A stretch of 48,446 nucleotides of DNA from Ruminococcaceae bacterium AB4001 (lineage in GTDB: Bacteria; Bacillota; Clostridia; Saccharofermentanales; Saccharofermentanaceae), in assembly GCA_000621765.1 (NCBI GenBank), contig JHXJ01000025.1, forward strand, positions 1-48,446. Reading direction: 5' to 3'. Below, one piece after another: positions 1 to 7,637 of this stretch. Position 1 is the stretch's first letter, and every line of letters begins with the position of its first letter. The position numbers and the translations under genes are program-made. The notes under the pieces are model-generated. The model did not search any database. It was not told the DNA's origin and saw only the letters and a program-made list of their open reading frames with translations.

Positions 1-118
1 TTCGATATTCTTCCTGGAGAATTAATTCTCCGTCTTCGGTCAATGCGCTTACCGTGAACTGTGTCTTATGCAGATCTACACCCACGCATAGCCTTCTTGT
101 TTCCTCTGTCTTACTCAT
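1..118 (-). CDS. IS110-family transposase (DEDD recombinase), N-terminal part, runs off the window
   Basis: Reading the minus strand from the ATG at 118 gives a reading frame open to the window edge (39 complete codons). It contains the motif GVDLHKTQFTV, the first DEDD-type (RuvC-like) catalytic block that opens IS110-family transposases; the Asp of GVD is the first acidic residue. A good ribosome binding site (GGAGG, 7 bases upstream) supports the start. The family moves by recombination guided by a bridge RNA encoded in the element's non-coding end (established for IS110/IS621). The rest of the gene, including the C-terminal transposase_20 domain with its Ser nucleophile, lies outside the window, so intactness cannot be judged. 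Confidence 0.82.
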   Translation of the reverse strand, partial: MSKTEETRRLCVGVDLHKTQFTVSALTEDGELILQEEYR

Positions 119-350
119 CTTCTTACCTCCGTAAGTATCTTCAGCAAGACAGCTTCTGTTGGGTGATGCTTCCAATCTCCTATTCGGCCTTTTCGACCTC
201 TGCATGATTCGATTGCTAACTTCCCATTCTCCTTAGCGACCTCTTTGGATCAAAAAACATGTCGAGTTAGTATCTACTCTGTCTCACTGTTGTACTTGAA
301 TAATACAACCGTGATAGCTTTCACATCGCCCCTGTTTTACTTTTTATCAT
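119..350 (-). ncRNA. Non-coding end of the IS110 element; candidate bridge RNA
   Basis: About 230 bases lie between the transposase start and the stop codon of butyrate kinase, with no plausible gene. In transposase orientation this stretch has several short hairpins: GTGA/TCAC, GTTGTA/TACAAC, GCTAA/TTAGC, and GGTC/GGCC closing a GAAAA loop. In IS110-group elements the bridge RNA is encoded in the same strand just upstream of the recombinase, so position, strand and length fit. The outer end of the element is not resolved here; it must lie before 356. Assignment is by position and folding only, not by a covariance model. Confidence 0.42.
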
Positions 351-356
351 GCCTCC

Positions 357-1469
357 TTAAAGGAAATCGAATCCGTCAAATCTCGGCTTGCCCGGATATG
401 TCTTTGCCTGTTCTTCGCCTCTTAAAACTCTTAATGCAGCAGCTCTCATAGCTTCGTGCTCGAGTTCGCCAGGGTAGGATGCGATAGGTGCGATCCAGCC
501 GCAAGCCTCGGTAATTCCATCTAATATGTCCTGGAAACGCATAAGACCGCCGGTCAGTACGATGCCGTCAACTTCACCGTGAAGTACGCATGCCATTGAA
601 CCGATCCACTTTGTGATCTGATAGATCATTGCCTTCCAGATAAGCTGTGCCTTGGGATCTCCTGCATCTACCATCTCGTGGATAGTATCTGAATTGGATG
701 TGCCGAACCAGGAGGAGAGACCGCCTGTAGCAAGGCAGAGACTTCTGATCTCTTCCTTAGGTCTGTCATATAACTTGGTGAGAACGTCAGTAATTGCCAT
801 TGTTCCCATTCTCGTAGGAGTCATCGGGCCGTCTCCGCCGCTGCCGTCGTTTGCATCGATCATTCTGCCGTGCTGGTGAGCTGTGATCGTGATGCCGCCG
901 TCGATGTGGCATACGATGAGATTCATTTCATTGTATTTCTTGCCGACGCTCTTTGCATACTTATGAGCTGTTGCTCTGAGGTTGAGAGCGTGAGTAGCGG
1001 ATGTCCTGTATATGCCCTTAACGCCCGTGATCCTGGCTACGTCCTGATATTCATCAACAACGATGGGGTCGACCATAAGAAGTCTTCCGCCGAACTCGTC
1101 GTGAAGTCTTTTCGCCATCTGTACGCCGAGCATGCTTGAGTGGTAAACGCCGCCTTTTGCTTCGCGGATGTCGTTTACGAGTCTGTCGTCTACTTCGTAT
1201 GTGCCGCCTTCGATCGGATAGCAAGCACCGCCTCTTCCGACGATCGCGTCAATGCCTGTAAGGTCGATATTATTGTCAGATAGCCATTTTCTAACGACTT
1301 CCATACGGTAATCCAGCTGGTCGTTAATGGTCGGGAAAGTTTTTAGTATTGTGGAATCGTGGAAAACATTGGCTTCGAGAATGCTCTTTTCGTTCTCAAA
1401 GAACTCGACTTTGGTTGAAGTGCTTCCTGGATTTACCACGAAGATGCGGTAAACTTTTGAATCTGACAT
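357..1469 (-). CDS. buk: Butyrate kinase
   Basis: A 370-residue ASKHA-fold acyl kinase that interconverts butyryl phosphate + ADP and butyrate + ATP, the last step of the Ptb-Buk butyrate route. The N-terminal phosphate loop reads VNPGSTSTK (about residues 12-20). GRGGACYPIEGGTYEV, VDPIVVDEY, HALNLRA, HIDGGITI, GSGGDGPM and the adenosine-site LTGGLM follow in the order typical of Buk, and length is as expected (about 355-370). Branched-chain-acid kinase activity is possible in the same family. The ATG at 1469 has a GAGGG site upstream and a weak -10-like TATACT at 1507-1512. No phosphotransbutyrylase gene adjoins it: upstream is a divergent protease, downstream an IS110 element, which may have separated it from its old neighbours (inference). 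Confidence 0.93.
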   Translation of the reverse strand: MSDSKVYRIFVVNPGSTSTKVEFFENEKSILEANVFHDSTILKTFPTINDQLDYRMEVVRKWLSDNNIDLTGIDAIVGRGGACYPIEGGTYEVDDRLVNDIREAKGGVYHSSMLGVQMAKRLHDEFGGRLLMVDPIVVDEYQDVARITGVKGIYRTSATHALNLRATAHKYAKSVGKKYNEMNLIVCHIDGGITITAHQHGRMIDANDGSGGDGPMTPTRMGTMAITDVLTKLYDRPKEEIRSLCLATGGLSSWFGTSNSDTIHEMVDAGDPKAQLIWKAMIYQITKWIGSMACVLHGEVDGIVLTGGLMRFQDILDGITEACGWIAPIASYPGELEHEAMRAAALRVLRGEEQAKTYPGKPRFDGFDFL

Positions 1470-1638
1470 TTTAATCCCTCACTTTATAATTGGATTTAAT
1501 TACGACAGTATACAATTTTTTGTCTGAAAAAAGTACAGTGAATTAGTATGAAATTAAGACACCGTTAAGGTAAGCAAATTGAATATTGAGTATAATTGTA
1601 ACAATTTAAGAAAACCATACGGATAGGGGATGGATAAT

Positions 1639-2862
1639 ATGGGAGATAAGACTTTGCAGAGAGGGCTGTCGGTAACGGCAATAGTACTCATTGTTATTTC
1701 GGCTCTGATACTTTGTTTCAACAACGTAAATGGTACTGTTTTCGGAGTTGAAGCGACATACTACGCAATACCGTTTATCGTGGCATTTGCCATTCCGCTT
1801 CTTGCAATACTCATATTGCTTACGCGTTACTGCAAGAGTACGGATACCATGGAAGAGATGATCGCATCCATAGCCGTAAGGTATGCGATTTTCGGATGGT
1901 TCTTCATTTTCTTCATGAAACTGATGGTATATATCATGGAGTTATTCTTCAATGATTTCTTCAATCAGTATTATTCAAGCATCTATCTTATCCTGAATTC
2001 ATTTAATGTCTGCGTTGTCTGTACGTTGGTGCTGGGATTCTCTCTGCGCTGTATTCCTACGGTAAAGATCGAAAAGAAAAAGATCGGCTTCGGTCAGTTC
2101 CTCGTATTGATACTTATGGTATACGGACTTGCCCAGGTCGGTTCTCTGATGGGCTCACCGATTCATTTTATGCTGATCATGCCGACGCTCATGAAAGACA
2201 ATCAGGATCTAAGCGGTGTTCAGGACGTTCTTTTAATGTCCAATGTAATAGTAAGAATAATTACCGTTGGTATTCTGCCTGCGGTATTTGAAGAGCTGAT
2301 GTTCAGGAAATTCCTGATCGACAGGACACTTAGACACGGAGAGTTTATCAGCTGCGCGATGTCCGGAATTATGTTCGGCCTTTGGCACGGAAATTTCCAG
2401 CAGTTCTTCTTCACGTTCTTCCTTGGCGTGTTCTTCGCATTCATCTATATCCGCACCGGAAGGATTATCTATACCATGATCCTTCACGCGAGCCTGAATT
2501 TAATTACTTCAACCATTACGACGGAACTGTTGACCGAACTCCTCAGAAAGAGCGGTTTCGATTTTGCGACAGGAGAGATGATGGAAATCGAGAATGCTGC
2601 AGAAGCACTTCAGTCCATGATCCCTGTCCTGCTGCTTACAATAGTTTGGATGCTGATTCTCTCAGGTGCCATGATCGCAGGATTTGTTCTGGTGATCGTA
2701 AAGCGAAAGAAATTCAAGCTGGTTGCCTGGGAAGGGGAGCCTCCGAGAAAAGCGATCATCCGCAAACTGACACACAGCCCCGAGATGTGGATATTCTTTG
2801 CGTTAGCGCTTACATTATTCTTCAACAGCTATATTCCAGATATCATTGCAATGTACGTGTAG
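1639..2862 (+). CDS. CPBP-family intramembrane glutamic endopeptidase
   Basis: Polytopic membrane protein (407 residues from this start) of the CPBP/Abi family, related to type II CAAX prenyl proteases. The active-site motifs are all present in the second half: EELMFR (EExxxR), FGLWH (FxxxH) and HASLN (HxxxN), which place two Glu/His dyads inside the membrane. About eight to ten hydrophobic segments are visible; a basic loop and two further TM helices follow the catalytic core. The in-frame ATG at 1630 is only 0-1 base from the AGGGG site, whereas the ATG at 1639 sits 9 bases from it, so 1639 is preferred. A TATAAT box at 1591-1596 probably serves it. The substrate is unknown; relatives in Firmicutes handle peptide maturation or immunity. 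Confidence 0.85.
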   Translation: MGDKTLQRGLSVTAIVLIVISALILCFNNVNGTVFGVEATYYAIPFIVAFAIPLLAILILLTRYCKSTDTMEEMIASIAVRYAIFGWFFIFFMKLMVYIMELFFNDFFNQYYSSIYLILNSFNVCVVCTLVLGFSLRCIPTVKIEKKKIGFGQFLVLILMVYGLAQVGSLMGSPIHFMLIMPTLMKDNQDLSGVQDVLLMSNVIVRIITVGILPAVFEELMFRKFLIDRTLRHGEFISCAMSGIMFGLWHGNFQQFFFTFFLGVFFAFIYIRTGRIIYTMILHASLNLITSTITTELLTELLRKSGFDFATGEMMEIENAAEALQSMIPVLLLTIVWMLILSGAMIAGFVLVIVKRKKFKLVAWEGEPPRKAIIRKLTHSPEMWIFFALALTLFFNSYIPDIIAMYV

Positions 2863-2891
2863 ATACATTGAATTAAATATAGATCAAACAA

Positions 2892-2920
2892 AAGAGGTTG
2901 CCCATGTAGGACAACCTCTT
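2892..2920. terminator. Bidirectional rho-independent terminator between convergent genes
   Basis: A 9-bp perfect stem AAGAGGTTG/CAACCTCTT (2892-2900 and 2912-2920) with an 11-base loop sits between the protease stop (2862) and the HU stop (2948). A-rich sequence precedes it, so U-tracts form mainly on the minus-strand transcript (HU), with weaker function for the plus strand. Confidence 0.78.
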
Positions 2921-2947
2921 CTATTAGCATAATCAGTTGATATAAGA

Positions 2948-3247
2948 TTACTTCTTGCTCTTCTTAGAAGGCTTTGTGTTAACCTTATCCTTGAGTGCCT
3001 TACCAGCCTTGAACTTAGGAGCTGTGCAAGCCTTGATCTTTGTAGCAGCGCCTGTCTGAGGATTGCGGCCTGTTCTAGCAGCTCTCTCGGATGTCTCGAA
3101 TGTACCGAAACCAACGAGCTGAACCTTACCCTTGTTCTGAAGCTCATCAGAAACTACTTCGATGAAAGCCTTAACTGCAGCATCAGCATCCTTCTTGGAG
3201 ATGTCAGCCTTAACAGCGATTGCATCAACTAATTCTGTTCTGTTCAT
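2948..3247 (-). CDS. hup: DNA-binding protein HU
   Basis: 99-residue HU/IHF-family histone-like protein. It opens [11 protein letters not shown] and contains the dimer core with [10 protein letters not shown] and the beta-arm region [10 protein letters not shown]; the conserved minor-groove intercalating Pro is present in the NPQTG segment. It has a short Lys/Ser-rich C-terminal tail (KPSKKSKK) beyond the usual 90-92 residues. It binds and bends DNA as a homodimer and compacts the nucleoid. The start has a strong GGAGG site. It is monocistronic, with its own near-consensus promoter and a terminator on either side. Confidence 0.96.
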   Translation of the reverse strand: MNRTELVDAIAVKADISKKDADAAVKAFIEVVSDELQNKGKVQLVGFGTFETSERAARTGRNPQTGAATKIKACTAPKFKAGKALKDKVNTKPSKKSKK

Positions 3248-3316
3248 TATTATTTCCTCCCTAATATGGGTTTAATTCTTTTGCCGTAAGGTGTTTCCCC
3301 TCTCGACAATGTCGAT

Positions 3317-3345
3317 ATTATAAAGTTCTTTGATATTAAAAACAA
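3317..3345 (-). promoter_or_regulatory. Sigma-A promoter of the HU gene
   Basis: On the minus strand TTGTTT (3340-3345) and TATAAT (3317-3322) are separated by 17 bases, about 70 bases before the HU start. The leader contains a small dyad CGACA/TGTCG at 3304-3314. Confidence 0.8.
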
Positions 3346-3422
3346 GATAATTTGAGGCTTTTTGAGGTATTTTTTTGCAAAAAAGCCTTATTTTTAGGGA
3401 TTTTGAGGAGGATTGGACCTGG

Positions 3423-3451
3423 TTGACACCATAAAAAGCATGTGTTATATT
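3423..3451 (+). promoter_or_regulatory. Sigma-A promoter of the metal-efflux operon
   Basis: Perfect -35 TTGACA (3423-3428), 17-base spacer, -10 TATATT (3446-3451). The expected transcription start near 3458 falls just ahead of the ArsR-type operator. Confidence 0.87.
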
Positions 3452-3463
3452 ACAACAAATGAA

Positions 3464-3485
3464 CATATGAGCAATTATTCATATG
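3464..3485 (+). promoter_or_regulatory. ArsR/SmtB-type operator
   Basis: Perfect inverted repeat CATATGA-N8-TCATATG directly downstream of the -10 box and covering the transcribed start. ArsR/SmtB repressors bind AT-rich dyads of this shape (ATAT-Tga half-sites) in exactly this position, so binding would block the promoter until metal is sensed. Confidence 0.8.
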
Positions 3486-3509
3486 ATAATGCGGAAGGAG
3501 ATAACCGGA

Positions 3510-3839
3510 ATGCCACATAATCACGACGCTTTATTAGAGCATGTAAAAGCAGATATGCCGGCAGATGAGCTGTTACAGGATCTCGGAGATCTGTTCAAGA
3601 TTTTCGGCGATACGACAAGGATCAAGATCATGTATGCATTATATGAAGATGAGATGTGCGTATGCGCGATCGCTGATCTTCTGGGAATGACCCAGTCAGC
3701 TATATCACACCAGCTGAAAGTACTTAAGGCAGCCAATCTAGTGGAGAGCAGGCGTGAAGGAAAGACCATATATTACCGTCTGGCTGATGAACATGTTAAA
3801 TCGATCATCGCTCAGGGTTATGAGCATCTTACTGAATAA
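3510..3839 (+). CDS. ArsR/SmtB-family metal-sensing repressor (CadC/ZntR-like)
   Basis: Winged-helix repressor of about 109 residues; the ATG at 3510 is chosen because an AAGGAG site lies 9 bases upstream, while the in-frame ATG at 3483 sits inside the operator. The core reads DLFKIFGDTTRIKIMYAL, then EMCVCAIADLLG, the recognition helix TQSAISHQLKVLKAANLV and the wing REGKTIYYRL. The CVC motif in the third helix matches the alpha3 metal site of CadC/ArsR-type sensors for soft or thiophilic metals. A HisAsp-rich start (HNHDAL) might add ligands. By context it senses the ion exported by the downstream ATPase, probably Zn/Cd/Pb. Confidence 0.92.
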   Translation: MPHNHDALLEHVKADMPADELLQDLGDLFKIFGDTTRIKIMYALYEDEMCVCAIADLLGMTQSAISHQLKVLKAANLVESRREGKTIYYRLADEHVKSIIAQGYEHLTE

Positions 3840-3862
3840 AAAAATAAAAGGAGATATATACA

Positions 3863-4081
3863 ATGAAAAAGACATTTGAACTTGAAGATCTCGATTGCGC
3901 TAATTGCGCCATGAAGATGCAGGAAGCAGTTTTAAAGATCCCGGGCGTAAAGGCTTGTGAGATCAGTTTCATTAAGCAGAAGATGACACTCGAAGCTGAT
4001 GATGCTGAATTCGATAAGATCGTAAAGCTTGCGGTCAAAGCCATTGCAAAGGTTGAACCTGACTGCACAGTACTCTTATAA
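3863..4081 (+). CDS. Free-standing heavy-metal-associated (HMA) metallochaperone domain
   Basis: 72-residue ferredoxin-like HMA domain. The metal-binding loop is DLDCANCAMKM; the Asp before CxxC is typical for HMA domains of Zn/Cd ATPases, unlike the MxCxxC of copper chaperones. The fold pattern continues through VLKIPGVKACEISFIKQKM and the C-terminal strand. It has an AAGGAG site and lies between the ArsR repressor and the P-type ATPase, so it most likely delivers ions to the pump or acts as its detached regulatory domain. The ATPase next door lacks an HMA domain of its own. Confidence 0.9.
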   Translation: MKKTFELEDLDCANCAMKMQEAVLKIPGVKACEISFIKQKMTLEADDAEFDKIVKLAVKAIAKVEPDCTVLL

Positions 4082-4126
4082 GTAAATTATTGATTTAGAT
4101 TCAATACTTATTTTTCTGATAAACAT

Positions 4127-6019
4127 ATGAAGTATAAGCTGACAAAGAAGCAGAAGAAGATGCTCACGAGGATTATCGTTGCTGTGGCCTTACTTGCCGC
4201 AGTCGCTATAACACTCCGATTCATAGAACTTCCCTGGTGGGCTGAACTGATTCTCTACGTGATACCTTATTCAATCGCAGGATACGATGTCCTGAAGACC
4301 GCATTTATTAACCTTATACATGGTCAGATCTTTGATGAGAAATTCCTCATGATGGTCGCGACCGTAGGTGCGTTCGGTACGGGCGAATATCCGGAAGCTT
4401 CTTTTGTCATGCTGTTTTATCAGGTCGGTGAGCTATTCCAGAGCATAGCTGTCGGAAGATCAAGAAAATCCATTGCAAAACTTATGGATATCAGACCTGA
4501 CAGCGCAACGGTAATAAGGGACGGTCAGGAGATCGAAGTTTCTCCTGAAGAGGTCGGAACAGGTGAGACGATAATCATCAAACCAGGCGAGAAGATCCCG
4601 CTTGACGGAGTTATTATCGAAGGTGAGAGCTCCGTTAACCAGGCTGCGCTTACCGGTGAATCCGCACCTGTTGATAAGGCCTTAAGTGACAGCGTTATCT
4701 CTGGTACTTTGAACCTGACAGGAGTCATAAAGGTAAGAACGACATCAACATTCGGTCAGAGTACAGTCTCGAAGATTTTGGAACTGGTTGAAAATGCTTC
4801 TGACAAGAAAGCAAAAGTCGAGAACTTCATTACCAAATTTGCAAGATACTATACTCCTGCCGTTGTCATTGCGGCATTGCTCTTAGGAATAATCCCGCCT
4901 CTGTTCCTCGGCATCGGAAGTTGGGAAATATGGAAGGTCTGGCTTACAAGAGCCTGCGTATTCCTTGTAGTTTCCTGTCCGTGCGCACTTGTTGTTTCCG
5001 TTCCGTTGTCTTTCTTTGGCGGTATCGGCGGCGCTTCCAAAGACGGAATACTCATAAAGGGTGCCGGATACATGGAAGTTTTATCCAAGATCGATACTGT
5101 TGTTTTCGATAAGACAGGTACACTTACAAAAGGTGTGTTTGAAGTAGATGACGTTCACCCGAACATTATTAGCGTTGCCGAACTAAAAGACATCGCGGCA
5201 TGCTGTGAGAGCTTTTCCAGCCACCCGGTTGCTCAGTCAATAATAAGAGCGCATGAAGGACATATCGATAAGTCACAGATAGGTGAAGTAAGCGAGATTG
5301 CCGGCAAAGGCGTAAAGGCCGTTGTTGATGGAATCACATACTATTGCGGCAATGGCCAGCTTATGGATATGTGCGGCGCAAAGTGGCATGACTGCCACCT
5401 CACGGGAACGATAATCCACGTTGCAAGGGATAACGGCAGTGAAGCTGAGTATCTGGGTCACATAGTAATCAACGACCAGATCAAAGAGGATGCCGAATCT
5501 GCTATTGCAAGCCTCAAATCTTTGGGTGTGAAGCGTCTTGTAATGCTTACAGGAGACAAGAATAACGTAGCCGAAAAGGTTGCAGGAAAGCTTGGTCTTA
5601 CGGCTTTCTTTGCCGATCTGCTTCCTGCTGATAAAGTCGCAAAAGTAGAAGAACTGCTTGCAAATGGAAAAGGCAGACTGGCTTTCGTAGGTGACGGCAT
5701 AAATGATGCGCCTGTTCTTATGCGCGCAGACTGCGGAATCGCAATGGGTGCAATGGGTTCTGATGCTGCCATAGAGTCGGCTGATGTCGTTCTCATGGAT
5801 GATAAACCTTCCAAGATCGCTGATGCCGTTAAGATCGCAAGAAAGACGATGGGGATCGTCTGGGAGAATATCATTTTCGCGCTCGGCGTAAAGGCTGTAA
5901 TACTGATACTTGGTGCTTTGGGCATAGCTAATATGTGGCTTGCGGTATTCGGCGATGTAGGCGTTCTCATCATTGCGATCCTCAATGCCATGAGATGCAT
6001 GAGAAGGCTTAAGGAATAA
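4127..6019 (+). CDS. P1B-type heavy-metal-translocating ATPase (Zn/Cd/Pb type)
   Basis: 630-residue cation-exporting ATPase. Visible landmarks: two N-terminal TM pairs, actuator-domain LTGES (in AALTGESAPV), TM6 motif SCPCAL, phosphorylation loop DKTGTLTKG, nucleotide-domain SSHPVAQS, hinge GDGINDAPVL, and a C-terminal TM helix containing FGDVGV. CPC in TM6 together with an Asp in TM8 is the signature of P1B-2 (Zn/Cd/Pb) pumps. No N-terminal HMA domain is present: the protein begins at a basic stretch MKYKLTKKQKK and enters the membrane directly, the HMA being encoded separately just upstream. No clear ribosome binding site precedes the ATG, so translation may depend on coupling or the start may differ slightly. 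Confidence 0.95.
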   Translation: MKYKLTKKQKKMLTRIIVAVALLAAVAITLRFIELPWWAELILYVIPYSIAGYDVLKTAFINLIHGQIFDEKFLMMVATVGAFGTGEYPEASFVMLFYQVGELFQSIAVGRSRKSIAKLMDIRPDSATVIRDGQEIEVSPEEVGTGETIIIKPGEKIPLDGVIIEGESSVNQAALTGESAPVDKALSDSVISGTLNLTGVIKVRTTSTFGQSTVSKILELVENASDKKAKVENFITKFARYYTPAVVIAALLLGIIPPLFLGIGSWEIWKVWLTRACVFLVVSCPCALVVSVPLSFFGGIGGASKDGILIKGAGYMEVLSKIDTVVFDKTGTLTKGVFEVDDVHPNIISVAELKDIAACCESFSSHPVAQSIIRAHEGHIDKSQIGEVSEIAGKGVKAVVDGITYYCGNGQLMDMCGAKWHDCHLTGTIIHVARDNGSEAEYLGHIVINDQIKEDAESAIASLKSLGVKRLVMLTGDKNNVAEKVAGKLGLTAFFADLLPADKVAKVEELLANGKGRLAFVGDGINDAPVLMRADCGIAMGAMGSDAAIESADVVLMDDKPSKIADAVKIARKTMGIVWENIIFALGVKAVILILGALGIANMWLAVFGDVGVLIIAILNAMRCMRRLKE

Positions 6020-6084
6020 TAGTTTTTCTTTCATTCTTTTGGTATATTATCCGCAAGGAATAAAGAAAGGGATACTATATCGGG

Positions 6085-7239
6085 ATGGCAGTTCTTTGCA
6101 GCAATTGTTCAGGCAAGCTGATTTTCAATCCGGCTACACAGAAACTGGAATGCGCAAATTGCGGCAGTTTTTTTTCGCCTGAGGATGTCAGGGATCTCAA
6201 TGCGGATCTCCATTCTAAGTACTATGACACAAGGGTTTACATCTGCGGTCATTGCGGAGCTGAAGTCGTAACGAGCGACAGTGAGGCTTCAACATTCTGC
6301 GTTTACTGCGGAAATCCTGCCATTGTATTCTCGAGAATATCTAAAGAGTATAAGCCTGACGGAATCATTCCGTTCCAGGTTACCAAAGAAGATGCGATCA
6401 GATACGTGAAGCTGAGATTTCTCAAGAATCCGATGGTTCCCAAGGAAGTTAAAGAGAAACTTACGCCCGGAAATATCCGCGGAATCTATGTTCCATACTG
6501 GATCATTAATGCGGCTTTTAGTGAGACTGATATGCTGAGCGGTGAGGTCAAAAACGGAAAGCGCACCGAGAAGAGATGGTATGCCAGGGCGGGCGAAGTA
6601 AAGCTCAAAAATGTGCCTGTAGACGGATCGAAGATCCTGAACGATGACATCAGCATGAAGCTTGAACCGTTCTATCTGGAAGATACCAAAGTATTTGATG
6701 AAGATTATCTTAACGGCTTTTACTCGAATACTTCCGATACTTCATATAACGAATTGCGCACTTCTGCTGCAGAAAGATGCCATAAACTCTATGCAGGTGA
6801 TGTTGTTAAAGATATTCCGGCGAAAAACGTAAAGATCGAAGATTCTATCTACTGGGTTGATATTCAGGATGATCCTATCTACATCATGATGCCTGTCTGG
6901 TTTTTCACTTTTAAATACGACGGGAAGCCTTATACGATACTCATTAACGGACAAACCGGAAAAGTTGTAGGTACGATGCCATGGAAACAGAAGAGCCTGT
7001 ACATGATCACCGGCGGTCTTACCGTTCTGACCCTGGCGGTCATGTCGCTCCTTTTTGTCGCTTTAAAGTATAATTTCTTTGGCCTAAGCACATTTTATAA
7101 TCATGCGATCATAGGGCTTATGTCGTTTGCGTCATTTGTGTTGACCCGTGGTATCACCGGTATCGTCAGGATATTCAAAAATCTGAAACTGACACAGTCG
7201 GAAGATATCTTTAAGTACGTTAAGAAAAGGCAGGAATAG
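6085..7239 (+). CDS. Zinc-ribbon membrane protein, function unknown
   Basis: 384 residues. The N-terminus carries a zinc ribbon (CSNC at 5-8, CANC at 23-26) and a second one (CGHCGAE ... CVYCGN, about residues 53-80). A soluble middle domain of about 200 residues follows, with conserved-looking GIYVPYWI and MMPVWFFTFKYDGKPYTILINGQTGKV-type strands (given here only as landmarks), and two C-terminal TM helices (around 305-325 and 335-355). The pattern matches zinc-ribbon, TM-anchored proteins common in Clostridia whose role is unknown; the internal ILINGQTG strand resembles segments in proteins annotated as TFIIB-type zinc-ribbon containing. It forms a transcription unit with the small membrane protein 4 bases downstream. 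Confidence 0.75.
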   Translation: MAVLCSNCSGKLIFNPATQKLECANCGSFFSPEDVRDLNADLHSKYYDTRVYICGHCGAEVVTSDSEASTFCVYCGNPAIVFSRISKEYKPDGIIPFQVTKEDAIRYVKLRFLKNPMVPKEVKEKLTPGNIRGIYVPYWIINAAFSETDMLSGEVKNGKRTEKRWYARAGEVKLKNVPVDGSKILNDDISMKLEPFYLEDTKVFDEDYLNGFYSNTSDTSYNELRTSAAERCHKLYAGDVVKDIPAKNVKIEDSIYWVDIQDDPIYIMMPVWFFTFKYDGKPYTILINGQTGKVVGTMPWKQKSLYMITGGLTVLTLAVMSLLFVALKYNFFGLSTFYNHAIIGLMSFASFVLTRGITGIVRIFKNLKLTQSEDIFKYVKKRQE

Positions 7240-7243
7240 TATC

Positions 7244-7552
7244 ATGACTCAAAATCAGATATTTATCTTATATGCTATAACTGCTTTCGTGTGGGTGTTT
7301 ACCTCTGTTAGCATTGCCATTTTCATAACATACAGGATCCTCGAAAAATATAACAATTACGGCGATTCTTCGTGCAAGCTCGATGATTATTCAATGTCCG
7401 GAATAAAATACAAGAGATCTAACGATAATGTGGTGCCCGAAGAGAAGAGTTATCACTTTAACGTGTTCGGGGAAAACCCTTATGAAGACAGGGTCCATTC
7501 AATTCCGGAACAGCTTTTAAAGAACTCCGAAAAGAAAGATCAGGAAGATTGA
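7244..7552 (+). CDS. Small single-pass membrane protein
   Basis: 102 residues, not recognised. One N-terminal TM helix (about residues 5-29) is followed by a hydrophilic, charged tail ending in KKDQED. It starts 4 bases after the preceding stop, which overlaps its ribosome binding region, so the two proteins are very probably co-translated and may act together. A weak hairpin (CTTTTC/GAAAAG then T-rich) at about 7558-7580 may end the operon. Confidence 0.6.
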   Translation: MTQNQIFILYAITAFVWVFTSVSIAIFITYRILEKYNNYGDSSCKLDDYSMSGIKYKRSNDNVVPEEKSYHFNVFGENPYEDRVHSIPEQLLKNSEKKDQED

Positions 7553-7637
7553 TCAACTTTTCTCTTGAAAAGAATTTTTAATCATATTAGCCTTCTAATT
7601 GGACGTCCTAATTCAAGTATAAGAAGGTGGTTTTTCC

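Noticed and set aside
2382..2876. Plus-strand frame of 164 codons inside the CPBP gene
   Set aside because: Arg/His/Cys-rich out-of-frame translation of the protease gene.
3272..3466. Minus-strand 64-codon frame upstream of HU
   Set aside because: Covers the HU promoter and the divergent efflux promoter; no ribosome binding site.
5273..6034. Long minus-strand open frame (253 codons) antisense to the metal ATPase
   Set aside because: No ribosome binding site, biased composition mirroring the ATPase codons, and the plus-strand gene is certain.
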